A stretch of 10,392 nucleotides of DNA from Treponema sp. (GCA_021442965.1 JABUUX010000318.1:1-10392); one strand, 5' to 3'; shown: positions 1 through 6,339, counted from the first letter of the stretch. Numbers and translations: made by a program. The notes: a model not told the origin generated them from the sequence alone.

Positions 1-6
1 TTCTAA

Positions 7-657
7 TTAATTTTTTCTGGTCCACTCTATAGCCATCTGTCTAAGTTCAGCAGAAGATGCACAGTGAAGTTTTACTTTTATATTTTCTTTATGGGTATCT
101 ATTGTTTTTATTGAAAGATTCAATTTAGACGCAATTTCAACCGTGCCAAGACCTTTACCTATCAGAGAAAAAATCTGGAGTTGTCTGTCAGACAGGTTTG
201 ATACAGAAGAATAAACATCTTCCGTATCATTATTATTACCAGAATTAAATTCTTGAATTCTGGTTCTTTCACTGTCGCTCAAATAAACCTTTCCCTCCAT
301 TACAGTACGAATGGCATTAATTACCTGAGTTTCAGCTTCGGCTTTCATAATATACCCTTTTGCACCTGCTTTTAGAGCACGTTCTGCATAATAACGTTCA
401 TCATGCATAGAAAGGACAAGAACTACAGTTTTAGGACCATAAATTAGAATATCCTTAATTAAATCAAGACCGTCTTCCTGACCCAGATTCAAATCTACAA
501 TTGCAAGATCTGGAGTGTTTTTTTCCAGTACCTCAAGCGCTTCAATACGGTTCTGCGCCATAGCTACTACCTTGTACTCTTTTTGAGTTTCAATCAACTG
601 TGCAAGCCCTCTAGAAAAAAGAGGATGATCATCTATAATTAATACTGAAATTGCCAT
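7..657 (-). CDS. NarL/FixJ-family (LuxR-type) response regulator
   Basis: This is a 216-residue two-component response regulator and probable DNA-binding transcription factor. The receiver domain spans about residues 3-120, with the acidic pair D9-D10 (IIDDHP), phospho-acceptor D55 (AIVDLNLG), switch residue S83 and conserved K105 (YIMKA). A variable linker (about 135-152) leads to a LuxR-type helix-turn-helix at about 154-212 (LSDRQLQIFSLIGKGLG, then KTIDTHKENIKVKL). Length and layout match the NarL family exactly. It is divergent from a histidine kinase whose dimerisation domain is HisKA_3, the usual partner of NarL-type regulators, so the two very probably form one phosphorelay (inference). 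No Shine-Dalgarno sequence is visible before the ATG; a -10-like box lies 6 nt upstream instead. The targets cannot be read from this window; autoregulation through the shared intergenic region is plausible. Confidence 0.93.
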   Translation of the reverse strand: MAISVLIIDDHPLFSRGLAQLIETQKEYKVVAMAQNRIEALEVLEKNTPDLAIVDLNLGQEDGLDLIKDILIYGPKTVVLVLSMHDERYYAERALKAGAKGYIMKAEAETQVINAIRTVMEGKVYLSDSERTRIQEFNSGNNNDTEDVYSSVSNLSDRQLQIFSLIGKGLGTVEIASKLNLSIKTIDTHKENIKVKLHCASSAELRQMAIEWTRKN

Positions 658-663
658 ATAATT

Positions 664-672
664 ATCATAACA
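664..672 (-). promoter_or_regulatory. Candidate extended -10 of the response regulator gene
   Basis: On the minus strand TGTTATGAT forms an extended -10 (TG-N-TATGAT, hexamer 669-664). Exactly 6 nt (aattat) separate it from the ATG at 657, which would put the transcription start at or next to the start codon. No convincing -35 is seen. If this is the real promoter the message is leaderless, which fits the absence of a ribosome binding site. Confidence 0.4.
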
Positions 673-687
673 TAAATTTTTATTTGG

Positions 688-696
688 TGATATAAT
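688..696 (+). promoter_or_regulatory. Extended -10 promoter of the histidine kinase gene
   Basis: TGATATAAT is a perfect extended -10 element (TG-N-TATAAT, hexamer 691-696). The predicted start at about 703 gives a leader of about 24 nt before the ATG at 727. No good -35 lies at the right distance, as is usual for extended -10 promoters. The ribosome binding site is weak (AAGAAAAA at about 713-720). The predicted start of the divergent regulator gene is only about 46 bp away, so anything bound between them could affect both genes. Confidence 0.55.
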
Positions 697-726
697 TTTA
701 AGTGTTTTTTTTAAGAAAAATCCCCT

Positions 727-2835
727 ATGAATGATAAAATTAACAATAAACGTATAAAATTAGCTCTGGTTCTCAACATTCTGGATGAAGAATATCAGAC
801 TTCCTTTTTTTCTGGAGTAAAAAAAAGAGCTGCAGAAAAAAATATTGATATCGTCTGCTTTCAGCACGAAGATGCTCAAATACATGAAAAAACTTTGGTT
901 GCTTCTTTTCCAACAGGCTCATTTTTCGATGTTGATGGAATCATTCTTCTATCATCTGTTTTTTCAGACTGTCCTGAACTGCATGATAAAAATACAATAA
1001 AAAAACTATGGGGAAAAATACCAGTAATTTCTGTAGGCCAAAAAATCGAAGGTATTCCATCTCTTGCAATACGCACACAAAATGCTATGAAGCGACTTAC
1101 AGAACATTTAGTCAAGGATCATCATTACAACAAATTCCTTTATATTTCCGGAATTGAAGACCATGCAGACAGCAAAGAACGTCTTGATGTTTTTAAATCA
1201 GTAATGCACTTAAGTAAAAAGAATAATTCTAAAATTACCTATGACCATATAAAAGGAAATTTCAATGAACTGGAAGCTAGAGAAACTATTACCCGATATA
1301 TCGAAGCAAACCCTGACAATGCGGCAGATGTAATAGTATGCGCAAACGATAATATGGCTTTAGGAGTTTCAAAATATCTGAACACACAGACAAAAACTCC
1401 GGCATGGACAAATTGTGCACTTACAGGCTTTGATGACATACCACAAGCACAAATTCAAGTGCCTGCATTTACCACTGTACGTCAGCCGCTTGAAGAAATG
1501 GGTATTAAAGCCATTGATTTTATGATTGAAGTACTTAACCATTCAAACAAATCTGAAATGGAGTATGTAGATGCAAAACTAATAATTCGGGAATCCTGTG
1601 GTTGTAAAACTTCTTCCAAAGATAAAGTTACATCTGCAATAAAAGCAGAACGCATAAATCAAGTTCAGCATAAGTTTTTTCAGTCTGAACAACTGCTTAG
1701 AAGGATGGGGCATATGGGACAACAACTGAATGCCTGTTCTGAAACAGACGGTTTAATGTATACGCTGGAATCAAACCTCTCACTTCTAGATATTGACAAT
1801 TTTGGTCTATATGTTTTTGACAATCCATTTTCTGACGATTCACCTCTTACCCAACAAAATCTGAAAGTTCAGGAATTATTCCTAAGAAGAAATGGGAAAC
1901 GTGTTACTCAATATGGAACTTTGAAACAAGGGAATCTGAATAATTTTTTAAATAATCTTTGGGGAGACAATGCACTTTCTCTGGTTGTAAAAACCCTGAA
2001 CACTTATTCGGGAATCACAGGATGCATAATTTATGATGCACCTTCATATATGCATCCTTACATTTGTTCTATTTCAACAAATATTGCTCAAACCATATTC
2101 CGTCTACAAACACTGGCGGCAAAGCAGAAATATTCTGAAACATTGGAAATGGAAGTATCAAAAAGAACGAAAGAACTAATGATTGCAAATTCCAAGCGTA
2201 TTCAGGTAGAAGCTGAAGTTTTAAAAATCAGTGAAATGGAAAGGCAAAGATTCAGTACAGACCTTCATGATGATATTTGTCAGCGTCTTGCAGGAATTGC
2301 CATGCTCTGCCGATGTTACTCATCTTCTGATTCTGTGATTTCTAAAGAACAAATGACAGAACTGACAGAACTTATAACCGGAACACTTCAAGCTACACGA
2401 CAATATGCCCACAACTCCTTTCCAGTAGAAATTGATTCGCTCGGTATGAAAGACAGTCTAGGAAATCTTTGTGCTTCTTTTAAATCACAGAATAATATCG
2501 ATTGTTCTTACATATGGAATATTCCATGCAATGATATCTTTTCCAGAATGGAATGCATTAACATTTTCCGAATTATCCAGGAAGCATTACATAATATTTC
2601 AAAACATTCCGAAGCAACAAAAGCCTGGGTACAATTAACACAAAGCGGAAATAAAATAACAGTAAGAATATCTGACAACGGAAAAGGCTTCAAACAAAGC
2701 AAGAAAAAAACACCTGGTGTAGGAATGAAATCTATGCAATATCGTGCAGATCAGATAAATGCAATTTTTAAGATGAAGCAAAACAATCCGACAGGAACCA
2801 CCATAGAACTGATACTTGAAAAAAAAGACACCTGA
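727..2835 (+). CDS. Soluble histidine kinase with LacI/PBP-fold sensor domain
   Basis: This 702-residue protein is a hybrid sensor kinase. Residues about 10-293 are a LacI/periplasmic-binding-protein type 1 fold, with an internal CANDNMALGVSKYL (205-218), GFDD (234-237) and PAFTTVRQPLEEMGIKA (246-262), and it ends in RESCGC (288-293), a tail I associate with LacI-fold domains fused to signalling outputs. There is no N-terminal helix-turn-helix, signal peptide or membrane segment, so it should bind a cytoplasmic ligand. Residues about 305-460 are an unassigned, possibly GAF-like region. A predicted coiled coil (465-505) leads into a HisKA_3 domain with phospho-acceptor H514 (TDLHDD). An HATPase_c domain follows, with N-box E619/H622/N623, DNGKGF (650-655) and GVGM (664-667). 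All catalytic motifs are intact. The likely partner is the divergent NarL-type regulator. Ligand unknown; a sugar is an inference from the fold. The stop codon directly abuts recX on the other strand. Confidence 0.9.
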   Translation: MNDKINNKRIKLALVLNILDEEYQTSFFSGVKKRAAEKNIDIVCFQHEDAQIHEKTLVASFPTGSFFDVDGIILLSSVFSDCPELHDKNTIKKLWGKIPVISVGQKIEGIPSLAIRTQNAMKRLTEHLVKDHHYNKFLYISGIEDHADSKERLDVFKSVMHLSKKNNSKITYDHIKGNFNELEARETITRYIEANPDNAADVIVCANDNMALGVSKYLNTQTKTPAWTNCALTGFDDIPQAQIQVPAFTTVRQPLEEMGIKAIDFMIEVLNHSNKSEMEYVDAKLIIRESCGCKTSSKDKVTSAIKAERINQVQHKFFQSEQLLRRMGHMGQQLNACSETDGLMYTLESNLSLLDIDNFGLYVFDNPFSDDSPLTQQNLKVQELFLRRNGKRVTQYGTLKQGNLNNFLNNLWGDNALSLVVKTLNTYSGITGCIIYDAPSYMHPYICSISTNIAQTIFRLQTLAAKQKYSETLEMEVSKRTKELMIANSKRIQVEAEVLKISEMERQRFSTDLHDDICQRLAGIAMLCRCYSSSDSVISKEQMTELTELITGTLQATRQYAHNSFPVEIDSLGMKDSLGNLCASFKSQNNIDCSYIWNIPCNDIFSRMECINIFRIIQEALHNISKHSEATKAWVQLTQSGNKITVRISDNGKGFKQSKKKTPGVGMKSMQYRADQINAIFKMKQNNPTGTTIELILEKKDT

Positions 2836-3447
2836 TTACAGTCTGTTTATTTCAGACATCAACTTTTGTGAAAGTTTATAAGAAAAACCACATTGAATCA
2901 TTGATTGAATTAATTTATTACCAGATTTCCCTTTTCTTACTAGTTTGTTAAAACATTGTTCCGCAATCTTATCTTCATCATTTTCCATAAAGAATTCATC
3001 CAAGGCATAATTAACTGTTTCTTTTTTTACACCTCGTGATAAGAGTTCATTATAAAGTCTAGTCCGACCTTCAAAATGATTGATTTTACGCATATTTAAC
3101 CAGCTTTTGCAAAACCTCTCATCCGAAAGGTAATTAATACTTTCAAGATAATCCAAAGCTGGTTCTATATACTCTTTCTGGTACCCCTTATCAAGAATTT
3201 TTTTGAAGAGACCTGTTCTGCATTGTTCGCACCTGGATAGGTATTCTACAGCTTTAAATTCGCATGCAGTTATAATACCGGAATCAAGAATATCGTTACT
3301 CTGCTCATCATTGAAATCATTCAATAATAAAAAATCATTTATTGGAACATACTTTAAATAATTCGGACGAATATAAAAAGAAGAACCATCAGAGGTAACA
3401 ATTTTATGAATACCGGAAGATAAAACTTCCCTTGCAATAATTTCCAT
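2836..3447 (-). CDS. recX: RecX, regulator of RecA
   Basis: RecX binds the RecA filament and modulates recombinase activity in the cytoplasm. The 203-residue protein shows the helical three-repeat RecX pattern: YLSRCEQCRTGLFKKILDKG at about 69-88 (family YLSRREHSR type), YLSDERFCKSWLNMR (106-120) followed by GRTRLYNELLSRGV (127-140), and a third repeat to the end. Length is normal for the family. The frame stays open to an ATG at 3507, but that codon lies inside the rpsI terminator hairpin, so I place the start at the ATG at 3447, where the family-like sequence begins; GTG at 3450 is an alternative. Neither has a clear Shine-Dalgarno. recA is not adjacent. The gene ends tail-to-tail with the kinase gene with no gap, and I see no convincing terminator beyond it. 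Confidence 0.88.
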   Translation of the reverse strand: MEIIAREVLSSGIHKIVTSDGSSFYIRPNYLKYVPINDFLLLNDFNDEQSNDILDSGIITACEFKAVEYLSRCEQCRTGLFKKILDKGYQKEYIEPALDYLESINYLSDERFCKSWLNMRKINHFEGRTRLYNELLSRGVKKETVNYALDEFFMENDEDKIAEQCFNKLVRKGKSGNKLIQSMIQCGFSYKLSQKLMSEINRL

Positions 3448-3488
3448 CACGTATTTAAAATACAAAAATTTTTGATTTTTCGACAAGT

Positions 3489-3516
3489 AAAAAAAAATCC
3501 GCGTCATAGACGCGGA
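3489..3516 (-). terminator. Intrinsic terminator of the rplM-rpsI operon
   Basis: On the minus strand a perfect 8-bp GC-rich stem (TCCGCGTC / GACGCGGA, 3498-3505 with 3509-3516) closed by a 3-nt loop is followed directly by nine T (3497-3489). It begins about 40 nt past the rpsI stop. It is oriented only for the minus strand, because the A-run precedes the hairpin on plus. It separates the ribosomal protein operon from recX. Confidence 0.92.
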
Positions 3517-3555
3517 CTTACAATTTACGCAGCAAAAACTGCAACAATATAAACT

Positions 3556-3945
3556 CTAGCGTTTGCTGAACTGGAATCTGCGACGGGCACCCTTCTGACC
3601 GTACTTCTTACGTTCAACCATGCGAGAGTCACGAGTAAGATATCCGTTAGCTTTAAGAGCTGTACGTGAATCCTGATCAATCTGTGTAAGTGCACGAGAA
3701 ATTCCATGCAAACAAGCAGCAGCCTGACCATTCAGACCACCACCACTTACATTAATAAGGATATCAAATTTATTATCGTTTGATGTAACAAGAAGAGGCT
3801 GACGAACAACCATAACCTGTTCACTTGAAAAATAATCTTTTACATCTTTTCCATTTACAACGATTTTTCCTGAGCCTTCGCGAACAAATACGCGGGCAAC
3901 AGCTGTCTTTCTTCTACCTGTACCGATTGCAATATTCTTTACCAT
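3556..3945 (-). CDS. rpsI: 30S ribosomal protein S9
   Basis: This 129-residue protein is ribosomal protein S9 (uS9) of the small subunit; its C-terminal tail reaches toward the P-site tRNA. Signatures are [13 protein letters not shown] (8-20), the family [11 protein letters not shown] motif near residue 70, and the basic C terminus [17 protein letters not shown], ending in the universal SKR. Length is normal for the family. The start has a good ribosome binding site (GGAGT 7-8 nt before the ATG), located in the 13-nt gap after rplM. The L13-S9 gene pair is conserved across bacteria. Transcription should come from the promoter upstream of rplM and stop at the hairpin at 3489-3516. Confidence 0.98.
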   Translation of the reverse strand: MVKNIAIGTGRRKTAVARVFVREGSGKIVVNGKDVKDYFSSEQVMVVRQPLLVTSNDNKFDILINVSGGGLNGQAAACLHGISRALTQIDQDSRTALKANGYLTRDSRMVERKKYGQKGARRRFQFSKR

Positions 3946-3958
3946 AATGAACTCCTAA

Positions 3959-4387
3959 TTAAACATCCAGAACCTGTGGATTCTGTGCTGCATGTGGATG
4001 ATCTGTACCAGCGTAGATCTTTACATTGTCCATCATAGCACGTCCAAGACGTCCGTGTGGAAGCATACCAGCAATAGCTATTTTAAGTGGATCTCCAGGA
4101 TGTTTTTCATTAAGTTTTTCATAAGTCTGAGCACGAAGACCACCTACAAACCCTGTGTGGTGATAATAGATTTTTTTCTGTTCTTTGCCACCAGTTACAG
4201 CAACTTTGTCTGCATTAATGATTACAACAAAATCACCACAATTCTGATTTTTAGCAAATGTTGGTTTTTCCTTACCGCGAACTACTGCAGCAACTTTTGC
4301 AGCAACGCGACCCATTGGTTTACCGGCTGCATCAATAATGTACCATTTGCGAGCCTGTTCGTATTCTTTAACGAAAATCGTATTCAT
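3959..4387 (-). CDS. rplM: 50S ribosomal protein L13
   Basis: This 142-residue protein is ribosomal protein L13 (uL13), an early assembly protein of the large subunit. Family motifs are visible in order: KWYIIDAAGKPMGRVAAKVA (14-33), RGKEKPTF, CGDFVVIINADKVAVTGGK, KIYYHHTGFVGG, AIAGMLPHGRLGR and VYAG-like KIYAGTDHPHAAQNPQVLDV at the C terminus. Length is typical. It is the first gene of the rplM-rpsI operon and is preceded by a leader of about 100 nt with two predicted hairpins. The ribosome binding site is weak (TAAGG about 7 nt before the ATG), unlike the clear GGAG of rpsI, which would suit control at the level of the leader (inference). Confidence 0.98.
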   Translation of the reverse strand: MNTIFVKEYEQARKWYIIDAAGKPMGRVAAKVAAVVRGKEKPTFAKNQNCGDFVVIINADKVAVTGGKEQKKIYYHHTGFVGGLRAQTYEKLNEKHPGDPLKIAIAGMLPHGRLGRAMMDNVKIYAGTDHPHAAQNPQVLDV

Positions 4388-4490
4388 GATATACCTTACT
4401 TATAATAAAAAGTTATCTTGTGTTTCAGAATCCTTGCATCTGATTCTTTAACACTTAAATTGCGATGAGCAGTCACAATTTAATACGGGG
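4388..4490 (-). promoter_or_regulatory. Structured 5' leader of rplM
   Basis: Between the predicted transcription start (about 4490) and the rplM start there are about 100 nt with two inverted repeats. Hairpin 1 has a perfect 8-bp stem, TTAAATTG at 4455-4462 with CAATTTAA at 4476-4483, around a 13-nt interior that can itself pair TGA with TCA. Hairpin 2 is AGAATC at 4427-4432 with GATTCT at 4442-4447, with a 9-nt loop. There is no U-run after either, so neither looks like a terminator. L13 leaders that respond to ribosomal protein are known in Firmicutes; equivalence here rests on position only. Confidence 0.4.
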
Positions 4491-4496
4491 TAATAA

Positions 4497-4526
4497 AATA
4501 TATAATTTTTTCTCAGTGTATGTCAA
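4497..4526 (-). promoter_or_regulatory. Sigma-70-type promoter of rplM-rpsI
   Basis: On the minus strand a perfect -35 TTGACA (4526-4521) is followed, after an 18-bp spacer rich in A, by -10 TATATT (4502-4497, 5 of 6). The predicted start is about 4490. The -35 lies immediately past the stop codon of the upstream small membrane-protein gene, which supports the ribosomal operon having its own promoter. Confidence 0.7.
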
Positions 4527-4772
4527 TTAGTCGGCTGTATTTTTATCAGCTTCAGACAATCTTTCAGCAAGCTCTTCTTTTTTTGCTTCCTTCTTGTCTT
4601 TAATATCTGCAGCCCCAATGAATACACAAACAAGACCGATAAAAGCAGCAAGAACCGGTGCACAACCTTTCAAAAATGCAATTACTTCTGTTCCCCAATT
4701 AAGAGGAAATTGTGGAAGTACTGCAAAAACAGTAAAGACAATAAAAACAATACCAACAATCAATGCAATCAT
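4527..4772 (-). CDS. Small two-helix membrane protein, function unknown
   Basis: I do not recognise this 81-residue protein. It has two hydrophobic segments (about residues 2-19 and 37-54) joined by a short loop containing PQFPLNWG, then a charged, probably helical tail (56-81, rich in K, E and D, beginning DIKDKKEAKKEE). The layout suggests a bitopic inner-membrane hairpin with a cytoplasmic tail. The gene is credible: it has a strong ribosome binding site (AGGAGT 7-8 nt before the ATG, almost the same context as rpsI) and a good promoter 55-85 nt upstream. It is co-directional with rplM-rpsI, but a separate promoter follows it, so co-transcription is only by read-through. No function is assigned. 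Confidence 0.82.
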   Translation of the reverse strand: MIALIVGIVFIVFTVFAVLPQFPLNWGTEVIAFLKGCAPVLAAFIGLVCVFIGAADIKDKKEAKKEELAERLSEADKNTAD

Positions 4773-4827
4773 AAAGAACTCCTATTAAATGCAAAATATT
4801 AAATTCGCCAAAGCGTTTTATCTTTGT

Positions 4828-4856
4828 ATTGTAAAATGTAAATAACAAATTGTAAA
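4828..4856 (-). promoter_or_regulatory. Promoter of the small two-helix membrane protein gene
   Basis: On the minus strand -35 TTTACA (4856-4851, 5 of 6) and -10 TACAAT (4833-4828, 5 of 6) are separated by the ideal 17 bp. The predicted start near 4821 gives a leader of about 50 nt. The rest of the gap from 4773 to 4910 holds no gene and no convincing terminator for the upstream hisF. Confidence 0.6.
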
Positions 4857-4910
4857 TTATCTGAATTAAATCATGTCAAATATTGAAAGATTTTAAATTG
4901 AGCTGTTATT

Positions 4911-5672
4911 CTATCTTACAGGAATATTTTGTAGAGACAAATCATGCTTTATTCCTTCAATTGTGTACTGTTTTGAATGAACCATTGTTGCAATAAGAGC
5001 AGCATCAGCTTTTCCTTCTTTAAGGACATCTGCAAGATGCTGTGGGGTTCCGCCACCTCCCGAAGCAATAACAGGAACTTGAACATTTTCCGCAATCATT
5101 TTAGTTAAATTGATTTCATAACCAGCTTTTGTTCCGTCTGCATCAATTGAATTCAGAACTATTTCTCCAGCCCCAAGTTCCACAGCCTGTTTTGCCCAAA
5201 GAAGAGCATCAAGTTCTGTTTTTACACGACCACCATTTATATAAACTCTATAACCGCTTGGCATTTCTTCATCTTTTGCAGCATCCATACCAAGGACAAT
5301 ACACTGATTACCAAAAATTCTGGCACCTTGGCGAATTAATTCAGGATTTCTAACTGCCTGACTATTTAAACTTACCTTTTCTGCGCCTGCCAGGATTGTG
5401 GAACGAATATCATCTATGGTCCCTATACCACCACCAACACAAAAGGGAATAAAAACCTGTGACGCTACTCTAGAAATTAAATCAAGAATCGGACCTCGCC
5501 CCCTTGAAGAAGCAATAATGTCATAAAAAACCAGTTCATCAACTCCCTGACGGTAGTACTCTGCCGCCATTTCAACAGGTTCCCCTATATCAACATTATT
5601 TTGAAACTTTATTCCCTTTGTGGTTCTGCCATCTTTTACATCAAGGCATACAATTATTCGTTTTTTCAGCAT
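4911..5672 (-). CDS. hisF: Imidazole glycerol phosphate synthase cyclase subunit HisF
   Basis: HisF uses ammonia delivered by HisH to convert PRFAR into imidazole glycerol phosphate and AICAR, linking histidine and purine synthesis in the cytoplasm. The 253-residue (beta-alpha)8 barrel has the catalytic aspartates D11 (IIVCLD) and D130 (LGMD), phosphate-binding glycine loops VGGGIG (79-84) and ASGGGGTP (203-210), and [10 protein letters not shown] (177-186). Length is typical. The [11 protein letters not shown] and NSIDADGTK variants are those I recall from treponeme and clostridial HisF. The start overlaps the end of hisH by 7 nt and has a very strong ribosome binding site (GGAGGG, 5 nt spacing), so translation is coupled. 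Other his genes are absent here. A WbuZ-type glycan amidation paralogue is unlikely because both catalytic aspartates and the standard motifs are kept. Confidence 0.95.
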   Translation of the reverse strand: MLKKRIIVCLDVKDGRTTKGIKFQNNVDIGEPVEMAAEYYRQGVDELVFYDIIASSRGRGPILDLISRVASQVFIPFCVGGGIGTIDDIRSTILAGAEKVSLNSQAVRNPELIRQGARIFGNQCIVLGMDAAKDEEMPSGYRVYINGGRVKTELDALLWAKQAVELGAGEIVLNSIDADGTKAGYEINLTKMIAENVQVPVIASGGGGTPQHLADVLKEGKADAALIATMVHSKQYTIEGIKHDLSLQNIPVR

Positions 5673-6298
5673 GATGTCCCTCCGCAGAAATTTTTTAAAA
5701 TTCTTAATCCTACTTCACCTGATTTTTCCGGATGAAACTGACAGGCCACTATACTTCCCGACTCCACTACAGCTGGAACTTCAATACCATAATTTGCAAC
5801 AGCTTTTATTACAGACTCATTTTCAGGACAAATAACATAGGAATGGACAAAATAAAAATCAGAATTTTCAGGAACATTCTTAAGAATATAAGAAACATTA
5901 TTTTTATAATACAAATCATTCCAACCCATATGAGGAACTTTCATTATTTTTTTATTTTCATCACTTAATAAATTTTCAAAATGACAGATTTTACCTTTAA
6001 TCAAACCCAAACAAGGAGTATTTCCTTCCTCTGAAAAATCAAAAATAATCTGAGAACCAAGACATATCCCCAGTAAAGGCTTACCTGCAAATGCCCAGGA
6101 CTTCAAAAAATCATCAAATCCTGTTTTTTTAAGCTGTTCCATTGCATACGCTGCATCACCAACACCAGGAAAAATAAGTTTTTTACAATTTTTTAACTCT
6201 TCCGGTCTTTTTGAAAGAATATATTCTATTCCAAGAGTATTCAAAGCTCTTTCAACACTAGTTATATTTCCAGCATTATAATCAACTATTCCAACCAT
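5666..6298 (-). CDS. hisH: Imidazole glycerol phosphate synthase glutaminase subunit HisH
   Basis: HisH is the class I glutamine amidotransferase that hydrolyses glutamine and channels ammonia to HisF. The 210-residue protein opens with the family start [11 protein letters not shown], has FPGVGDA (43-49), the nucleophile elbow GICLGSQ with C79, PHMGWN (122-127), FVHSY (150-154) and the FHPEKSG motif giving H189 and E191 to complete the triad. The frame is open to an ATG at 6361, but the extra 21 residues are not family-like, so I place the start at 6298. No Shine-Dalgarno precedes it; a -10-like TATACT ends 6 nt before the ATG. It overlaps hisF by 7 nt (ATGCTGA) and contains the hisF ribosome binding site. 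The pair stands apart from any other his gene in the window. Confidence 0.94.
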   Translation of the reverse strand: MVGIVDYNAGNITSVERALNTLGIEYILSKRPEELKNCKKLIFPGVGDAAYAMEQLKKTGFDDFLKSWAFAGKPLLGICLGSQIIFDFSEEGNTPCLGLIKGKICHFENLLSDENKKIMKVPHMGWNDLYYKNNVSYILKNVPENSDFYFVHSYVICPENESVIKAVANYGIEVPAVVESGSIVACQFHPEKSGEVGLRILKNFCGGTSC

Positions 6299-6304
6299 AT
6301 CGTA

Positions 6305-6332
6305 AGTATAATGAAAAAAAGTATTTTCTAAA
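6305..6332 (-). promoter_or_regulatory. Candidate hisH-hisF promoter
   Basis: On the minus strand -10 TATACT (6310-6305, 5 of 6) and a weak -35 TTTAGA (6332-6327, 4 of 6) are 16 bp apart. The -10 lies only 6 nt (tacgat) before the hisH ATG, so transcription would begin at or beside the start codon. The same 6-nt spacing occurs before the response regulator gene. Confidence 0.4.
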
Positions 6333-6339
6333 ATAAGAT

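Noticed and set aside
727..1605. Reading the kinase gene as a LacI-family transcription repressor
   Set aside because: The N terminus starts straight in the ligand-binding fold with no helix-turn-helix, and kinase domains follow in the same frame.
2841..2857. GTCTG/CAGAC hairpin as an intrinsic terminator of the kinase gene
   Set aside because: Only a 5-bp stem with a 7-nt loop, followed by a poor T-run (four T), so it is not convincing on either strand.
3992..4405. Plus-strand open frame of 137 codons opposite rplM
   Set aside because: It is antisense to a certain L13 gene, has a Phe/Thr/Ser-rich unnatural composition and no ribosome binding site.
4455..4483. Inverted repeat upstream of rplM as a terminator of the 81-residue gene
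   Set aside because: The stem is AT-rich and has no U-run after it on the minus strand; a leader structure is a better reading.
4874..4879. Minus-strand TTGACA as a -35 for the 81-residue gene
   Set aside because: No acceptable -10 lies 16-18 bp downstream; the TTTACA-N17-TACAAT pair at 4828-4856 is better.
5129..5353. Plus-strand open frame opposite hisF
   Set aside because: Low-complexity Leu/His/Gln composition typical of a shadow frame; hisF on the other strand is certain.
4911..6298. hisHF as a surface-sugar amidation pair (WbuZ/PseA-partner type)
   Set aside because: HisF retains D11 and D130 and the standard barrel motifs, and no glycan amidotransferase or LPS gene is nearby.
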